From: Stenotrophomonas maltophilia
Lineage (GTDB): Bacteria; Pseudomonadota; Gammaproteobacteria; Xanthomonadales; Xanthomonadaceae
NCBI RefSeq assembly: GCF_006970445.1
Contig: NZ_CP033877.1
Coordinates: 3,604,750 to 3,668,749 of the forward strand
DNA length: 64,000 nt
Reading direction: 5' to 3'
Under the pieces are notes generated by a model. It saw only the letters and a list, made by a program, of their open reading frames with translations, did no database searches and was not told the origin of the DNA. The translations under genes were made by a program, and so were the position numbers. Shown one piece after another: positions 31,187 to 40,807 of the stretch; the first letter of the stretch is position 1, and the number at the start of each line of letters is the position of its first letter.

Positions 31187-33343
31187 GCGGCGTACCGACT
31201 GCACGACCGACAGGCGGCGCAGGCGGCGCATCACTTCGGCCAGGTGGTTGCGGTCGCGTACCTGGATGTTGAACGCCAGCACGGCAGCGTTGAAGTCGCG
31301 GTCCAGGTAGTCCACGCGCTCGATGTTGGAATGGCTCTGCGCGATGGCGGCGGCCAGCTGCGCCAGCACGCCGGTGCCGTTCTCCACTTCCACCACCAGC
31401 GAGGTGTCGTAGTCGCCGGAGACGGTGGTATCCCAGCCGATCGGCACCCAGCGCTCGGGCGACTTGCGCAGCTCGGCCAGGTTCGGGCAGTCCATGCGGT
31501 GCACCACGATGCCCTTGCCGGCGGTGTGGTAACCCATGATCTCGTCGCCGGGAATCGGCTGGCAGCAGCCAGCGAAGGTGACCACGCCACGCTCGCTGCC
31601 ATTGATCAGGATCTTCTCCTGCGAATGGTGGCGCGAGTGCGGGCCGCCACGCAGTTCGGCGTAGGCCATCAGCGCCTGCGCGGCCTGGGTCGGCATCCAG
31701 TTGCCCAGTGCGACCTCGGCCAGCAGCGCCTCCAGGCGCGGGAAGCGGTGTTCGGCCAGGAACGCATCCAGGCGCCCCTTCGGCAGCCGCTCCAGCGACG
31801 AATCCATCGCTTCCAGCGCACGGTCGAGCATGCGATGGCCCAGCTGCACGGCGTCTTCGTGCTCCAGCTGCTTGAGCTGGTGGCGGATGGCGGTGCGCGC
31901 CTTGCTGGTGACCACGAATTCCAGCCACTGCGGTTTCGGCGTGGCCGAGCGTGCGGTGATGATCTCCACCGACTGCCCGGACACCAGCTTGGTGCGCAGC
32001 GGCACCAGTTTCTTGTCCACGCGCGAGGCCACCGCCATGTTGCCGACATCGGTATGCACGGCGTAGGCGAAATCGAGCGCGGTGGAATTGCGCGGCAGGG
32101 CCAGGATCTTGCCCTTCGGCGTGAACAGGTAGACCTCGTCCGGGAACAGGTCGACCTTGACGTTGTCGAGGAATTCCAGCGAGGACCCGGCAGCACGCTG
32201 CGAATCGATCAGTTCGACGATCCAGGCGTGCGCGCGGCTCTGCGCGCTGTTGGGCGAATCGCCACCGAACTTGTAGGTCCAGTGCGCGGCCACGCCGCGT
32301 TCAGCGATCAGGTCCATTTCCTCGGTACGGATCTGCACTTCGATCGGCGAGCCATACGGCCCGAACAGCACCGTGTGCAGCGACTGGTAACCGTTGGCCT
32401 TGGGAATGGCGATGAAGTCGCGGAAGCGACCATCCAGCGGCTTGAAGGTGGCATGCACCGAGCCCAGCGCGTGGTAGCAGCTGGGCACGCTGCGCACGAC
32501 CAGGCGGAAGCCGAACACATCCATCACCTGGTCGAAGGATTTGTTCTCGTCGCGCATCTTGTTGTAGATGCTCCACGGGGTCTTGATGCGGCTGATCAGC
32601 CGATGCTCGATCCCCTCCTTGGCCAGGCGCTGTGACAGCTGCACTTCCACCTGCGCCATCGCCTCGCGGCGCACCACCGGCTGGCTGCGGATGTGTTTTT
32701 CGATGATGGCGTGGCGCCACGGGTACAGCGCCTTGAACCCCAGGTTCTGCAACTCGCTCTTGACCAGGCTCATGCCCAGGCGCTGGGCGATGGGCGCGTA
32801 GATCTCCAGCGTCTCGCGGGCGATGCGGCCGCGCGCTTCGCGGCTCTGCGCGCCCAGCGTGCGCATGTTGTGCAGGCGGTCGGCCAGCTTGATCATGATC
32901 ACGCGCAGGTCGCGCGACATCGCCAGCAGCATCTTGCGGAAGCTCTCGGCAGCCGCTTCCTGGCGGTCGCGGAACTTCAGCTTGTCCAGCTTGGTGACGC
33001 CGTCGACCAGTTCGGCCACGGCTTCGCCGAACTCGGCAGCCAGTGCCTCACGGGTCAGCGGGGTGTCTTCGATGGTGTCGTGCAGGATCGCGGCAATCAG
33101 CGCTTCCACGTCCAGGCCGAGCTCGGCCAGCACCTGGGCCACGGCCACCGGATGGGTGATATAGGGCTCGCCCGACTTGCGCGTCTGCCCAGCATGCGCG
33201 GAGGCTCCGACTTCCCAGGCACGGCGCAACAGCGGCAGCTGTTCCGGCGGCAGGTAATGGGCGGCGCGTTCAAGCTGGAGGACGTAGTCGGGTACGGCGG
33301 CAGCGGGGGCTGCGGCGACCTTGGCAGTGGGGCCTGGGTTCAT
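31181..33343 (-). CDS. spoT: Bifunctional (p)ppGpp synthetase/hydrolase SpoT
   Basis: A 720-residue RelA/SpoT homologue. The HD hydrolase domain is intact (HPVAVAQVLAELG, ILHDTIEDTPLT, MIKLADRLHNMRTL). The synthetase domain has DVFGFRLVVRS and ANGYQSLHTVLFGP. TGS and helical domains follow, and a C-terminal ACT domain (DYDTSLVVEVENGTGVLAQL). It controls ppGpp levels in the stringent response. It lies 107 bases downstream of rpoZ; the order gmk-rpoZ-spoT is classical. The TAG stop is formed by the GTAG end of a SMAG repeat. Confidence 0.97.
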   Translation of the reverse strand: MNPGPTAKVAAAPAAAVPDYVLQLERAAHYLPPEQLPLLRRAWEVGASAHAGQTRKSGEPYITHPVAVAQVLAELGLDVEALIAAILHDTIEDTPLTREALAAEFGEAVAELVDGVTKLDKLKFRDRQEAAAESFRKMLLAMSRDLRVIMIKLADRLHNMRTLGAQSREARGRIARETLEIYAPIAQRLGMSLVKSELQNLGFKALYPWRHAIIEKHIRSQPVVRREAMAQVEVQLSQRLAKEGIEHRLISRIKTPWSIYNKMRDENKSFDQVMDVFGFRLVVRSVPSCYHALGSVHATFKPLDGRFRDFIAIPKANGYQSLHTVLFGPYGSPIEVQIRTEEMDLIAERGVAAHWTYKFGGDSPNSAQSRAHAWIVELIDSQRAAGSSLEFLDNVKVDLFPDEVYLFTPKGKILALPRNSTALDFAYAVHTDVGNMAVASRVDKKLVPLRTKLVSGQSVEIITARSATPKPQWLEFVVTSKARTAIRHQLKQLEHEDAVQLGHRMLDRALEAMDSSLERLPKGRLDAFLAEHRFPRLEALLAEVALGNWMPTQAAQALMAYAELRGGPHSRHHSQEKILINGSERGVVTFAGCCQPIPGDEIMGYHTAGKGIVVHRMDCPNLAELRKSPERWVPIGWDTTVSGDYDTSLVVEVENGTGVLAQLAAAIAQSHSNIERVDYLDRDFNAAVLAFNIQVRDRNHLAEVMRRLRRLSVVQSVRRQ

Positions 33344-33390
33344 GCCCGCAGCCTATTCCAGCGCGACGTTTACGGCAAATCCTGAATGCG

Positions 33391-33417
33391 AAACAGCCCG
33401 CACGGGGCGGGCTGTTT
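33391..33417 (-). terminator. Hairpin between rpoZ and spoT
   Basis: AAACAGCCCGC and GCGGGCTGTTT form a perfect 11-base stem around a 5-base loop, 33 bases after rpoZ. The T-run is short, so partial read-through into spoT is plausible. Confidence 0.7.
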
Positions 33418-33450
33418 CGGCACATCCAACGATTACGTTGATCGATGCGA

Positions 33451-33750
33451 TCAATCGTCGTTCTTGGACATGTCTTCGTCGGCGACCACTTCCGCAGCAG
33501 CCCACTCCAGCGCTTCGCGCTCGGCGCGCTCACGCTCGGCCTTCTCGACTTCGTCGATCAGCGCGTTGTCGATCTTGCGGGCGGCGATTTCGCGCAGCGC
33601 CAGCACGGTCGGCTTGTCCTCGGTCTCGCTGTTGTCCAGCGTGGCCTGCACGCCGTTGGCGAGCTGGCGGGCACGCTTGGAAGCCATCATGACCAGTTCG
33701 AAACGGTTGTTAACGACTTCCAGGCAATCTTCTACGGTGATGCGGGCCAT
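33451..33750 (-). CDS. rpoZ: RNA polymerase omega subunit
   Basis: A 99-residue protein ([30 protein letters not shown]...), the small subunit that helps fold and assemble beta-prime and forms part of a ppGpp-binding site. The conserved N-terminal block [16 protein letters not shown] is intact; the acidic C-terminus ([10 protein letters not shown]) is typical. It sits between gmk and spoT, as in most gammaproteobacteria. Confidence 0.97.
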   Translation of the reverse strand: MARITVEDCLEVVNNRFELVMMASKRARQLANGVQATLDNSETEDKPTVLALREIAARKIDNALIDEVEKAERERAEREALEWAAAEVVADEDMSKNDD

Positions 33751-33860
33751 ACGGGCTCCCGGCGACCGGTCGGCCGCTCAGTCGAATGAGGGAAAGGGGA
33801 CGGAGTGTACTGGCAGGGGCTGGACAAAATCAAGCCAACCCCTACCCGATTCTTTTGGAA

Positions 33861-34526
33861 TCAGTCAGTTGCGCCCGGATCAGGGGTCAGCAGGGCCTGG
33901 ATCAGGCCGGCGTGGCGGACCTTCTGGGCCTCCCGGCGCAGGCGGCTGGCGGTGAAGATGGCGCACAGCTCGTCCACGGCGGTGTCGAACACCTCGTTGA
34001 CGATCACGTAGTCGAACTCGTTGAAGTGCAGCATTTCATCGCGGGCCGCACCCAGGCGCTGGGCGATGACCGCCTCGCTGTCCTGGCCGCGCTTGCGCAT
34101 GCGGTCCTGCAGGGCCTGCTTTGACGGCGGCAGGATGAACACGGTGACCGTGCCCGGCACCAGCTGGCGCACCTGCTGCGCGCCCTGCCAGTCGATCTCC
34201 AGCAGCACGTCCTGGCCGGCGGCCAGCTGCGGTTCCACCGACTGGCGGGCGGTGCCCTTCCAGTCGCCGTGCACCCAGGCATGCTCGAAGAAGTCGCCGG
34301 CGGCGATCATTTCCTCGAACTTCTCCGCAGAGACGAAATGGTAGTGCTGGCCGTTCACCTCACCCGGGCGCATCGCGCGCGAGGTGAAGGAGATCGACAG
34401 GGCGATCTGCGGGTCACGCGCCAGGGTGGCATTGACGATGCTGCTCTTGCCGGCGCCGGACGGGGCCGCAACGATGTACAGCGTGCCGCGCGCAACGGCG
34501 TCCGACGGCTTCGATGGGGCGCTCAT
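33861..34526 (-). CDS. gmk: Guanylate kinase
   Basis: A 221-residue kinase converting GMP to GDP, started at ATG 34526 (MSAPSKPSDAVARGTLYIV). The P-loop is APSGAGKSS near residue 21; the GMP-binding block is SFTSRAMRPGEVNGQHYHFV, followed by FFEHAWVHGDWKGT. The longer open frame upstream runs into a leader without family similarity. It is the first gene of the gmk-rpoZ-spoT set, divergent from fdnG. Confidence 0.96.
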   Translation of the reverse strand: MSAPSKPSDAVARGTLYIVAAPSGAGKSSIVNATLARDPQIALSISFTSRAMRPGEVNGQHYHFVSAEKFEEMIAAGDFFEHAWVHGDWKGTARQSVEPQLAAGQDVLLEIDWQGAQQVRQLVPGTVTVFILPPSKQALQDRMRKRGQDSEAVIAQRLGAARDEMLHFNEFDYVIVNEVFDTAVDELCAIFTASRLRREAQKVRHAGLIQALLTPDPGATD

Positions 34527-34747
34527 GCGGGGGATCCAACGGGTTGATTTCGCAAGATTTTTCCTCGGTGTTCCAGATCCGGCGCGGAGGATCGCGCCAG
34601 GACGGCGGGGGCTGCGCGGAACATCCTGGAACCAGGCCCGGCAGACGCTTCCCCGGGGTGCGGGCACGCAACTTTACCAGAGCGGCCCCTTTGCGCGCCC
34701 GTCCGGCAGGCGCCGGGCCTTGTGCCACATGGGCATCCGGGGGCCTG

Positions 34748-34756
34748 TGCTATAAC
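34748..34756 (+). promoter_or_regulatory. Candidate extended -10 promoter for fdnG
   Basis: TGC-TATAAC lies about 60 bases upstream of the fdnG start, with no clear -35. I looked for an FNR-type site (TTGAT-N4-ATCAA) in 34527-34816 and found none. Confidence 0.35.
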
Positions 34757-34816
34757 CGGGCCGTACCCAACGACAGCCCGGAGGCCTGCGCCTCCCCGCC
34801 ATCCCAGGAGAACGGC

Positions 34817-37800
34817 ATGCCATCGATGAGCCGCCGCCAGTTCCTGAAAGTGACCGGGACAACCCTGGTCGGCTCCAGTCTGGCATTGATGGGCTTCGCG
34901 CCCGGCATCGCGCTCGCGGAGGTCAGGCAGTACAAGCTGACCCGCGCGACCGAGACCCGCAACACCTGTACCTACTGTTCGGTGGCCTGCGGCATCCTGA
35001 TGTACAGCCTCGGCGATGGCGCCAAGAACGCCGAGCCGAGCATCTTCCATATCGAGGGCGACCCGGACCATCCGGTCAACCGCGGCACGCTGTGCCCGAA
35101 GGGTGCGGGCCTGGCCGACATCATCCACAGCAAGTCGCGCCTGCTCTACCCCGAGTACCGGGCGCCGGGCTCGAACGAGTGGAAGCGGCTGAGCTGGGAC
35201 GATGCGCTGGACCGCATCGCGCGGCTGATGAAGGAAGACCGCGATGCCAACTTCGTGCAGAAGAACGAAGCCGGGCAGACGGTCAACCGCTGGCTGACCA
35301 CCGGCATGCTGGCAGCCTCGGCCACCAGCAATGAAACCGCGGTGCTGACCCACAAGGTCGTCCGCTCCCTTGGCATGTTGGCATTCGACAACCAGGCACG
35401 TGTCTGACACGGCCCGACGGTGGCAGGTCTTGCCCCGACGCTAGGCCGTGGTGCGATGACGAATCACTGGGTCGACATCAAGAATGCCGACCTGATCCTG
35501 ATCATGGGTGGCAATGCCGCCGAGGCGCATCCGTGCGGGTTCAAATGGGTGACCGAGGCCAAGGCACACAACAAGGCCCGGCTGATCGTGGTCGATCCGC
35601 GCTTCAACCGCTCGGCCGCGGTGGCCGACGTGTACGCGCCGATCCGTACCGGCACCGACATCGTGTTCCTGGGCGGCCTGATCAACTACCTGTTGACGGA
35701 GGACCGCATCCAGCACGAGTACGTGCTGAATTACACCGACATGTCGTTCCTGGTGAAGGACGAATTCGCCTTCAAGGACGGCCTGTATTCGGGGTACAAC
35801 GAAGAGAAGCGCAGCTACGACCGTTCCAGCTGGGACTATGCGTACGGTGACGATGGCTTCGTGCGCAGCGACCCGACGCTGAAGGACCCGCGCTGCGTCT
35901 ACACCCTGCTCAAGCAGCACTACGCGCGCTACACCGTGGAGATGGTCGAACGCATCTGCGGCACGCCCGCCGACAGCATCCGCCAGGTCTGGGAGATGAT
36001 CGCGTCCACCGCCGGCAAGGACAAGGCGATGACCATCCTGTACGCGCTGGGCTGGACGCAGCACTCGGTGGGTGCGCAGAACGTGCGCGCCGGCACCATG
36101 GTGCAGCTGCTGCTGGGCAACATCGGCGTGGCCGGTGGTGGCATGAACGCGCTGCGCGGGCATTCCAACATCCAGGGCCTGACTGACATCGGCCTGATGT
36201 CCGACCTGCTGCCCGGCTACCTGACGCTGCCGAAACAGGACGAGCAGGACTACGACGCCTACATCGCCAAGCGCACGCAGAAGCCCCTGCGCGCCAACCA
36301 GATGTCGTTCTGGCAGAACTACCCGAAGTTCCACGTCAGCCTGATGAAGTCGTGGTGGGGCGACGCCGCCACCGCCGACAACAACTGGTGCTTCGACCAC
36401 CTGCCCAAGCTCGACAAGCCGTACGACATGCTGCAGGCGTACGAGCTGATGAACGAGGGCAAGATCCACGGCTACATCTGCCAGGGCTTCAATCCGCTGG
36501 CCTCGGCGCCGAACAAGGGCAAGCTGATCAGTGCGTTCTCCAAGCTGAAATTCATGGTCAGCATGGATCCGCTGGAAACCGAGACCATCGCCTTCTGGCA
36601 GAACCATGGCGCACTGAACGACGTCGACCCGAGCACGATCCAAACCGAAGTGTTCCGCCTGCCGACCACCTCCTTCGCCGAGGAGAACGGCGCGGTGGTG
36701 AACTCCTCGCGCTGGCTGCAGTGGCACTGGAAGGGGGCCAATCCGCCGGGCGAAGCGCGCAGCGACATCGAGATCATGTCCGAGCTGTTCCATCGCATCA
36801 AGGCGATGTACGAGAAGGACGGCGGTGCATGGTGGGAGCCGGTGCGCGACCTGGCCTGGAAGTATTCCAACCCGGAACTGCCGACGCCGGAAGAACTGGC
36901 GATGGAATACAACGGCAAGGCGCTGGCCGACGTGTTCGATCCGAAGGACCCGACCAAGCTGGTGCGCAAGGCCGGCGAGCAGCTGGCCGCGTTCGGCGAC
37001 CTGCGCGACGACGGCAGCACCTCCTCCGGCTGCTGGATCTACATCGGTGCCTGGGGCCCGACTGGCAACATGATGGCGCGGCGTGACAACAGCGACCCTA
37101 CCGGCATCGGCAACACGCTGGGCTGGGCATGGGCATGGCCGGCCAACCGCCGCGTGATGTACAACCGCGCTTCGTGCGACGTGGCTGGCCAACCATTCGA
37201 TCCGCGCCGCACGCTGCTGGCATGGAACGGCAAGAACTGGGGCAGCGTGGACGTGCCGGACTTCAAGGCCGACGAAGATCCTGCCGGCGGCATGGGTCCG
37301 TTCATCATGAACCCGGAAGGCATCGCCCGCTTCTTCGCCAAGGCCGGCATGGCCGAGGGACCGTTCCCAGAGCACTACGAGCCGTTCGACACGCCCCTGC
37401 GCAGCAACCCGCTCAGCCCCGGCCAGACGTTGACGCTGAACAACCCGGCAGCACGCGTGTTCGCCAGTGACCGTGCCCAGATCGGTTCGCCGGATGAATT
37501 CCCGCATGTGGCCACCACCTACCGCCTGACCGAGCATTTCCACTTCTGGACCAAGCACGGCAAGCTCAACGCGATCATCCAGCCCGAGCAGTTCGTCGAG
37601 ATCGGCGCGGCGTTGGCCGACGAGCTGGGCATCAACAACGGCAGCCGCGTGCGGGTCAGCTCCAAGCGCGGCCACATCGAAGCGGTGGCCATGGTGACCA
37701 AGCGCATCAAGGCCCTGCAGATCGATGGCCGGACCGTGCACCAGGTGGGCGTGCCGATCCACTGGGGCTTCCTCGGTGCAGCCAAGCCCGGATACATCGC

Positions 37801-37885
37801 CAATACGCTGACCAACGCCATCGGTGACGGCAACTCGCAGACGCCCGAATCGAAGTGCATCCTGGTCAAGGTCGAGAAGGTGTAG
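34817..37885 (+). CDS. fdnG: Formate dehydrogenase alpha subunit, selenocysteine-containing
   Basis: A 1022-residue enzyme read across an in-frame TGA at 35405-35407, which codes selenocysteine (residue 197). The context [26 protein letters not shown] is that of E. coli FdnG/FdoG. The start is ATG 34817 behind AGGAG. A Tat signal (SRRQFLK) precedes export; the [4Fe-4S] ligands are in [11 protein letters not shown]. The rest binds the bis-molybdopterin guanine dinucleotide cofactor. It oxidises formate to CO2 in the periplasm, passing electrons to FdnH and FdnI. fdnH follows ten bases later. Confidence 0.97.
35405..35451 (+). promoter_or_regulatory. SECIS element and UGA selenocysteine codon in fdnG
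   Basis: The TGA opens a hairpin. The outer arms CACGGCC and GGCCGTG are perfectly complementary, and the apical stem GGCA-GGTCT-TGCC displays the GGUCU loop recognised by SelB. Loop and position match the E. coli fdnG SECIS. Coding capacity is kept through the hairpin. Confidence 0.93.
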
Positions 37886-37895
37886 GAGACACGCC

Positions 37896-38813
37896 ATGTC
37901 ACTGCAATCCCTGGACATCATCCGCCGCTCGGCCACCACCACGCCTTCGCCAGAGGCGCGTGGCGCGCACACCGGCCAGGTCGCCAAGCTGATCGATGTG
38001 AGCAAGTGCATCGGCTGCAAGGCCTGCCAGGTCGCCTGCATGGAGTGGAACGACCTGCGCGACGAGGTCGGCAGCTGCGTCGGCAGCTATGACAACCCGC
38101 CCGACCTGAGCGAACAGTCGTGGACGGTGATGAAGTTCCGCGAGTACGAGGACGAGAAAGGCAAGCTGGAGTGGCTGATCCGCAAGGAAGGCTGCATGCA
38201 CTGCAGCGATCCGGGCTGCCTGAAGGCCTGCCCGTCGCCGGGCGCGATCATCCAGTACGCCAACGGCATCGTCGACTTCCAGGAAGAGAACTGCATCGGC
38301 TGCGGCTACTGCGTGACCGGTTGCCCGTTCGACGTGCCGCGCATCTCCAAGAAGGACCACAAGGCCTACAAGTGCACGCTGTGTTCGGACCGGGTGGCGG
38401 TAGGCCAGGAACCGGCGTGCGTGAAGACCTGCCCGACCGGTGCGATCACCTTCGGCAGCAAGCAGGCGATGACCGAGCACGCGGCTGGACGCGTGGAAGA
38501 CCTGAAATCGCGCGGCTACGAGAATGCTGGCCTGTACGACCCGCAGGGCGTTGGCGGCACCCACGTGATGTACGTGCTGCAGCATGTGGACAAGCCGGAG
38601 CTGTACGCCGACCTGCCCAAGGACCCGCGCATCAGCCCGATGGTGGAGGTCTGGAAGGGCGTGGCCAAGCCGCTGGGCGTGCTGGCGATTGCCGCCACCG
38701 CCTTCGCCGGCTTCCTGCATTACATCGGCATCGGCCGCAACACGGTCAATGACGAGGAAGAAGAGGAAGCCGAGCACGAGGCGAAGAAGATCGAAGAGGA
38801 GCAGCGGCCATGA
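37896..38813 (+). CDS. fdnH: Formate dehydrogenase beta (iron-sulfur) subunit
   Basis: A 305-residue protein started at ATG 37896 ([13 protein letters not shown]). Four [4Fe-4S] cluster motifs are visible: [37 protein letters not shown] and CTLCSD...CVKTCP. One C-terminal membrane helix (about residues 257-278, [20 protein letters not shown]) anchors it. It relays electrons from the alpha subunit to the haem subunit. It overlaps fdnI by four bases. Confidence 0.96.
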   Translation: MSLQSLDIIRRSATTTPSPEARGAHTGQVAKLIDVSKCIGCKACQVACMEWNDLRDEVGSCVGSYDNPPDLSEQSWTVMKFREYEDEKGKLEWLIRKEGCMHCSDPGCLKACPSPGAIIQYANGIVDFQEENCIGCGYCVTGCPFDVPRISKKDHKAYKCTLCSDRVAVGQEPACVKTCPTGAITFGSKQAMTEHAAGRVEDLKSRGYENAGLYDPQGVGGTHVMYVLQHVDKPELYADLPKDPRISPMVEVWKGVAKPLGVLAIAATAFAGFLHYIGIGRNTVNDEEEEEAEHEAKKIEEEQRP

Positions 38814-39457
38814 AGTACGCCCCGCACCCGCGGCAGATCATCCGCTACCGCGCGCCGACCCGCATCAATCATTGGATCGTGGCGATCTGCTTCGTGCTGA
38901 CGGCACTGTCCGGGCTGGCGTTGTTCCACCCTGCCCTGTTCCCGTTGACCCAGCTGTTCGGTGGCGGACCATGGACGCGCATCCTGCATCCGTTCATCGG
39001 GCTGGCCATGGTGGTGGGTTTTGCGCTGCTGGCTTTCCGTATGTGGCGCGACAATCTGCCAACCGCCGACGATGGCAAGTGGATGCGCGGCATGCGTGAT
39101 GTGCTGCGCAACGAGGACGAAAAGCTGCCGCCGGTGGGCCGCTTCAATGCCGGCCAGAAGCTGCTGTTCTGGGCCATCATCGGTTGCCTGTCGGCGCTGC
39201 TGCTGACCGGCTTCGTGATCTGGCGGCAGTACTTCAGCCACTTCTTCCCGATCGGGCTGATCCGCTTCTCGGTGCTGGCCCACGCGCTGTTTGGCTGGGT
39301 GCTGGTCTGCGCGATCGTGGTGCACATCTATGCGGCGATCTGGATCAAGGGCTCGGTGCGGGCGATGACCCAGGGCAAGGTGACCTATGGGTGGGCGTAC
39401 AAGCACCACCGGCAGTGGTTCCGGGACATCCTGCGCGGGCGTCGGGAACAGGGTTAG
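38810..39457 (+). CDS. fdnI: Formate dehydrogenase gamma (cytochrome b556) subunit
   Basis: A 215-residue membrane cytochrome b. Four hydrophobic helices (about residues 20-40, 55-75, 113-135 and 150-172) carry the His ligands of two b haems (RINHWIV in helix 1, HAL and HIYAA in helix 4). It passes electrons to quinone. It is the last structural gene of fdnGHI; 363 bases of repeats separate it from fdhE. Confidence 0.94.
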   Translation: MKYAPHPRQIIRYRAPTRINHWIVAICFVLTALSGLALFHPALFPLTQLFGGGPWTRILHPFIGLAMVVGFALLAFRMWRDNLPTADDGKWMRGMRDVLRNEDEKLPPVGRFNAGQKLLFWAIIGCLSALLLTGFVIWRQYFSHFFPIGLIRFSVLAHALFGWVLVCAIVVHIYAAIWIKGSVRAMTQGKVTYGWAYKHHRQWFRDILRGRREQG

Positions 39458-39511
39458 CGGCAGGGCCTGCGGCCCTGCACCCGCCTCAAGCCAAGGCAAC
39501 AGCAACAGCTG

Positions 39512-39643
39512 CTATCCGTGGGATGGCGGGGTGGGTCCGGTTGCGGGGGACGCCGTAAACCCGTCCATGGGGGCTTGGCCGCGGCATCCATGCCGCGGAC
39601 ACCCCCGCAACCGGACCCACCCCGCCTTCGACAGTTTCCCGGT
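39512..39643 (+). repeat. About 130-bp three-way-junction repeat, copy B
   Basis: Perfect 25-base outer arms (GGCGGGGTGGGTCCGG... with ...CCGGACCCACCCCGCC) enclose CCCGTCCATGGGG and CCGCGGCATCCATGCCGCGG. The right flank is TTCGACAGTTTCCC. The best-preserved copy of the four. Confidence 0.8.
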
Positions 39644-39696
39644 GCTGTTGGTGGGTGTCGACCTTGGTCGACACGATGAACACGGCAACAACCGAT

Positions 39697-39737
39697 GGGG
39701 TCAGATCCGTTTTCCTATGGAAAACGGATCTGACCCC
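39697..39737. repeat. Perfect GGGGTCAG palindrome, copy 1
   Basis: Two 19-base arms (GGGGTCAGATCCGTTTTCC and its exact complement) around TAT. The same family occurs at 59457 and, diverged, at 63897. Confidence 0.9.
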
Positions 39738-39820
39738 AAGCATTCAAATGGCCGGCTGTGCGCTGGACGCCGGCGCCTACAACGGCGAGGATGGAGGCTG
39801 GTTCTTCTGGCTGGCCCTGC

Positions 39821-40804
39821 ATGGCGCAACGCATCCTTGAACCCGGTGAGATCGAGACGCTCGCCTCGCGCGACGTGCCGCGCATCATCCTGCCCGATAC
39901 CGAGTCACTGTTCGCTACGCGCGCGGCGCGCCTGCGCAGCCTGGCCGCGCACAGTGCCATCGGCGGCTACCTGCAACTGCTGGCGGCGCTGGCCGATGCA
40001 CAGCAGGCGCTGCTGGAGGAATTGACACCGCAGCAATGCGAGGCGCTGCAGGTTCAGGCGCGCGCGCAGCAGTCGAGTGCGGCCGCCAGTGCCGGCATGC
40101 CGTTGCGGCCAGCCAACACACTGCAACTGGATGGGCGCTGGCGCGACTGGCTGCGCACGATGTGCCAGCACTGTGCCGACGAAGCCGGGCTGCCGGTGGA
40201 AACCCGGCAGGAGCTGCTGCGCGTGGCCACTGCCGATGACGCCTGGCTGGATGCACAGGCTCACGCTGTGCTGGAACGCGATGACGCGCCCTCGGTCGAC
40301 GCAGTCGCTGCGCTGCTGGTGATGAACGCATTGCAGGTGTACTGGACAGTGCTGGCGGCCAGCTTCCGCCCCACCGACCTGAAGCCGCTGGCCGATGCGC
40401 CGGGGCTATGCCCGCTGTGCGGCACCCTGCCCGTGACCAGCGTGGTGCAGGCTCGTCCGCCCTACGCCTCCTACCGCTACCTGTCGTGCTCGCTGTGCGC
40501 CTGCCAGTGGCACTACGTGCGCGTGCAGTGCAGCCAGTGTGGTGCCGCCGGCAAGGACATCGCCTACCGCGCCCTGGCCGATGCCGACGGCGATACCGGC
40601 CAGGCCGTGCGCGAGAGCGCGGTGCGCGCGGAAACCTGCGACCACTGCCACAGCTACCGCAAGATCTTGTATCTGGAAAAGGACCCGTCACTGGAACCGG
40701 TGGCCGATGACCTCGGCACGCTGGCGCTGGACCTGCTGCTGGGCGAGGAAGGCTACGCGCGTGCCAGCCAGAATCCACTGCTGTGGCAATCCGACAGCGA
40801 CTGA
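39821..40804 (+). CDS. fdhE: Formate dehydrogenase accessory protein FdhE
   Basis: A 327-residue maturation factor, started at ATG 39821 (MAQRILEPGEIETLASRDVP), the point where FdhE similarity begins. The ribosome site is weak. Four CxxC-type motifs (CPLCGT, CSLCAC, CSQCGAAG, CDHCHSYRKILYL) bind iron in this rubredoxin-like family. FdhE is needed for activity of respiratory formate dehydrogenases. The stop is three bases before selA. Confidence 0.94.
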   Translation: MAQRILEPGEIETLASRDVPRIILPDTESLFATRAARLRSLAAHSAIGGYLQLLAALADAQQALLEELTPQQCEALQVQARAQQSSAAASAGMPLRPANTLQLDGRWRDWLRTMCQHCADEAGLPVETRQELLRVATADDAWLDAQAHAVLERDDAPSVDAVAALLVMNALQVYWTVLAASFRPTDLKPLADAPGLCPLCGTLPVTSVVQARPPYASYRYLSCSLCACQWHYVRVQCSQCGAAGKDIAYRALADADGDTGQAVRESAVRAETCDHCHSYRKILYLEKDPSLEPVADDLGTLALDLLLGEEGYARASQNPLLWQSDSD

Positions 40805-40807
40805 CCG

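Larger units (their letters stand above)
39458..39820. repeat. Repeat-filled gap between fdnI and fdhE
   Basis: The 363 bases hold a GCAGGGCCTGC-type short palindrome, copy B of the roughly 130-bp element (39512-39643), a GTGTCGACC-TT-GGTCGACAC SMAG-like repeat (about 39654-39675) and the perfect palindrome 39697-39737. From there to 39820 is the fdhE leader; a possible earlier in-frame start (39758) exists but lacks FdhE similarity. Confidence 0.85.

Noticed and set aside
34527-34816. FNR or sigma-54 sites before fdnG
   Set aside because: No TTGAT-N4-ATCAA or TGGCAC-N5-TTGC pattern was found on reading the stretch.
35405-35407. fdnG as a pseudogene broken by a TGA
   Set aside because: The SECIS hairpin, conserved flanking residues and the adjacent selABCD genes show that it is a selenocysteine codon.
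35441-38041. An 866-codon frame opposite fdnG and fdnH
   Set aside because: Same reason: antisense to strongly supported genes, no recognisable domain.
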